Shown here one piece after another: positions 6,101 to 7,342 of a stretch of 7,342 bases of DNA. Location of the stretch: contig JASSUG010000013.1 of the NCBI GenBank assembly GCA_031963465.1, positions 1 through 7,342 of the forward strand, read 5' to 3'. The DNA comes from Mycoavidus cysteinexigens_B. Lineage in GTDB: Bacteria > Pseudomonadota > Gammaproteobacteria > Burkholderiales > Burkholderiaceae. The translations under genes and the position numbers were made by a program. The stretch's first letter is position 1. Every line of letters begins with the position of its first letter. Under the pieces are notes generated by a model. The model had not been told where the DNA came from and searched no databases. It saw only the letters and a list, made by a program, of their open reading frames with translations.

Positions 6101-7342
6101 CCTCACCCCCAGTGCCTCGCGTCCCACCTGCAATGTATACGCCAGGTCGGCCAGATTCACTTCATTCTGACGCTCCAGGTACGCTAGCAGCTGCTGCGCC
6201 TGGTCCAGCAGCTGCGCCTGGTTTCTGGCCGATAACATCACGATTACAGGTCTGCTTAATACCGTCGGCACCCTCTGTGGTCCTACATACTCCTCAACGA
6301 TGACATGCGCATTCACCCCACCAAAGCCAAACGAACTGACCCCAGCCCGGCGCGGCAATACCCGCCCTTGCTGATCTCTTAAGGCTTCCCATGCGCGCGT
6401 TTGCTGCACCACATAGAACGGACTACCTTCTAAAGCAAGTAGCGGATTGAGTTCTTCGCAATGCAGACTTTTGACCAAAGTCCGGTGCTGCAACTGCAGC
6501 AGCACTTTGATCAAGCCCACCACCCCTGCAGCCAGTTCTAGATGCCCAATATTGCTTTTCACCGAGCCCAAGCCGCAATACCCCGTCGGTAACCCCACGG
6601 CTAGTTCCGTGAACGCGCTCTTAAGCCCCTGCACCTCGATCGGATCGCCTAATGAGGTTCCTGTGCCGTGCGCCTCGATATAGCTGACTGTCCCCGGCTC
6701 CACTCCCGCTTGCTGCAGCGCCGCCTTGATCAGATCAGCTTGCGCTCGCGGGTTTGGCGCCGTCAGCGAATTGGCTCGCCCGCCATGGTTGGTCGCACTG
6801 CCCTTGATCAGACCGTAAATATGGTCACCCGCTCGCTCAGCCGCCGCCAGCGGTTTGAGAAATACCATGCCCACCCCCTCACCGCGCACATAGCCATCGG
6901 CCTGGGCTGAAAAGGTCTTGCAGCGTCCATCCCGGCTGAGCATACCCGCCTGGGTAAAGCTCTCGTGCATCTCCAGCGACAGCAGCGTGTTGACCCCGCC
7001 CACCACTGCCTGCGCACACTGCCCGCTGCGCAGCAACTCCAGCGCCCGGTGCACGGCAACCAGTGAACTCGAGCAGGCCGTATCAATCGGTTCACTCGGC
7101 CCATGCCAATTTAACCAGTAGCTCATCCGATTTGGGCCCATCGATCCTACTAGTCCGGCCGCGCTATACCCTGCCACTGTCTCGCCCGCCTGCGCTAATA
7201 ACTGTCCATAACCGCTACCGGCAGTCCCCACCAACAGTGCCGTAGCGCTGCCAGACAAGCTCTGTACCGAATACCCTGCGTCCTCAATTACTCGGTATAC
7301 ATACAACATCAGTAGTCGCTGCTGCGGATCCATCCCTTGTGC
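3185..7342 (-). CDS. Trans-AT type polyketide synthase, C-terminal module KS-DH-KR-ACP (5' end outside window)
   Basis: The last 1,385 residues of a modular PKS; the frame is open to the window edge, so the KS N-terminus and any earlier modules are missing. Numbering is from the internal Met at 7333. KS (to ~350): C87 in DTACSSS, H222 in HGTGT, H264 in NIGH, so condensation-competent. Post-KS linker (~360-515) ends in YPFARERYW. DH (~525-800): H558, G562, P567 of HxxxGxxxxP, YGPSF at 683-687, D722 and Q726, all intact. KR (structural part ~815-975, catalytic part ~990-1230): GGLGGLG at 997-1003, K1102, S1126, Y1139, N1143. ACP (~1260-1335): phosphopantetheine serine S1295 in FGFDSI. There is no AT between KS and DH, so malonyl units must come from a separate acyltransferase, as in trans-AT systems. 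There is no ER, MT or TE domain. The expected intermediate is an alpha,beta-unsaturated acyl-ACP. A 42-residue basic tail without a known domain follows the ACP. The reductase gene lies just downstream. Confidence 0.95.
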   Translation of the reverse strand, partial: AQGMDPQQRLLMLYVYRVIEDAGYSVQSLSGSATALLVGTAGSGYGQLLAQAGETVAGYSAAGLVGSMGPNRMSYWLNWHGPSEPIDTACSSSLVAVHRALELLRSGQCAQAVVGGVNTLLSLEMHESFTQAGMLSRDGRCKTFSAQADGYVRGEGVGMVFLKPLAAAERAGDHIYGLIKGSATNHGGRANSLTAPNPRAQADLIKAALQQAGVEPGTVSYIEAHGTGTSLGDPIEVQGLKSAFTELAVGLPTGYCGLGSVKSNIGHLELAAGVVGLIKVLLQLQHRTLVKSLHCEELNPLLALEGSPFYVVQQTRAWEALRDQQGRVLPRRAGVSSFGFGGVNAHVIVEEYVGPQRVPTVLSRPVIVMLSARNQAQLLDQAQQLLAYLERQNEVNLADLAYTLQVGREALGVRLALVTESISALKEQLLRYVRGKAASEDTYHGEPRRNPEALALFRDDEGMQKAIAVWIAKGKVSKLAQLWVQGLELEWGQLYGETRPKRISLPTYPFARERYWVQTASLKGELEGQLHPLVHRNTSSLSSEQRFSTTLTGEEFFLRDHVVQGERVVPGVAQLEWARAAVALASEGGTAGLSIVLQEVTWLRPLVVAQPQEVQIGLTMQEDGRIGFEIYRRSADEAVVYSQGWAQLAEAGEAPQVNLASLREHCAQTLTSETCYARFTQLGLGYGPSFQVLSELWLGDDLAVGVLRLPSEAPAGYAWLPNVLDGALQASVGLTQGMTDVTLALPFAVAQVRQWGELPKPAWAVVRPGAGDSAAMRKLEVDLVDAHGGVALRLSGFSTRPLREAAEHTAAAPQTILLAAHWTAQAAMAQAAALPAYAVHRILLCEVHEDASKTVAELAVAVPAVQCARLAATGTLAQRYTAYAVQLLEWIQKEVAAHPGEALLLQLVVPSEGEGVVLQGLGGLLRSAQQEYRLLACQVVAVEASVSIPVLRQRLLAEVASPAPMVRFVPGQREVLGFAPLASKETMLPWRDEGVYLITGGLGGLGQVFARAIALQVRQPLLVLTGRSTLKPAQERILQELKAIGARVVYRAVDVSDTAAVSALVAEMVAQYGQLNGVIHSAGVLHDGLLAQKTGETLRQVLVPKVAGLVALDEATRDVELDWLVLCSSVAGVWGNLGQADYAAGNGFLDSYAQYRADLVAQGQRRGQTVSVSWPLWAEGGMQIGAAAQERLRRETGLEAMPSAAGMTALYQALAQPAAHVVVGYGAKALVLQRMRAACETPLLPATTVVLGADAPAAVSELQSQIESALTGLVSAQLKIAREELERDAPLSEFGFDSITQIAFGSALHQKYNLDLSPTIFFEYPTIAALAEYLAREYQAVLAPAFAATAAIRSDNHTVSQPFTPTRRQRRIAAVIGSKRDEFFS

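Overview
The window looks like the edge of a bacterial secondary-metabolite locus next to mobile and repetitive DNA. A polyketide synthase (PKS) module without an acyltransferase domain, an IS110-family element and proteobacterial-looking protein sequences suggest a (gamma)proteobacterium. That is an inference from motifs, and no species can be named.

Layout from left to right. Positions ~30-1290 hold an IS110-family insertion sequence on the + strand. It has a complete 328-residue transposase (243-1229), a 32-bp inverted repeat at both ends (30 of 32 bases match) and a ~180-bp structured leader upstream of the gene, which is a candidate bridge RNA. Positions 1286-1798 hold a tandem array with an exact 128-bp period. 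Each unit is an 88-bp AT-rich core bounded by perfect 10-bp inverted repeats, plus a 40-bp GC-rich linker that can form a hairpin. There are four cores, the last three identical, and a diverged linker copy touches the insertion sequence. Positions 1799-2031 are AT-rich with no convincing gene.

The rest is read from the - strand. First in reading direction is the 3' part of a large PKS gene (3185-7342, cut by the window edge), with domain order KS (partial), post-KS linker, DH, KR, ACP. It has no integrated AT and no thioesterase, so it is a trans-AT type module at the end of its polypeptide. After an 82- to 106-base gap comes an extended short-chain dehydrogenase of the thioester-reductase type (2032-3078 or 3102).

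The simplest functional reading is this: the module adds an acyl unit, reduces and dehydrates it, and holds an alpha,beta-unsaturated acyl chain on its ACP. The separate NAD(P)H-dependent reductase could then release it as an aldehyde or alcohol. This coupling is inferred from gene order and from the missing thioesterase. An alternative is that the assembly line was truncated here.
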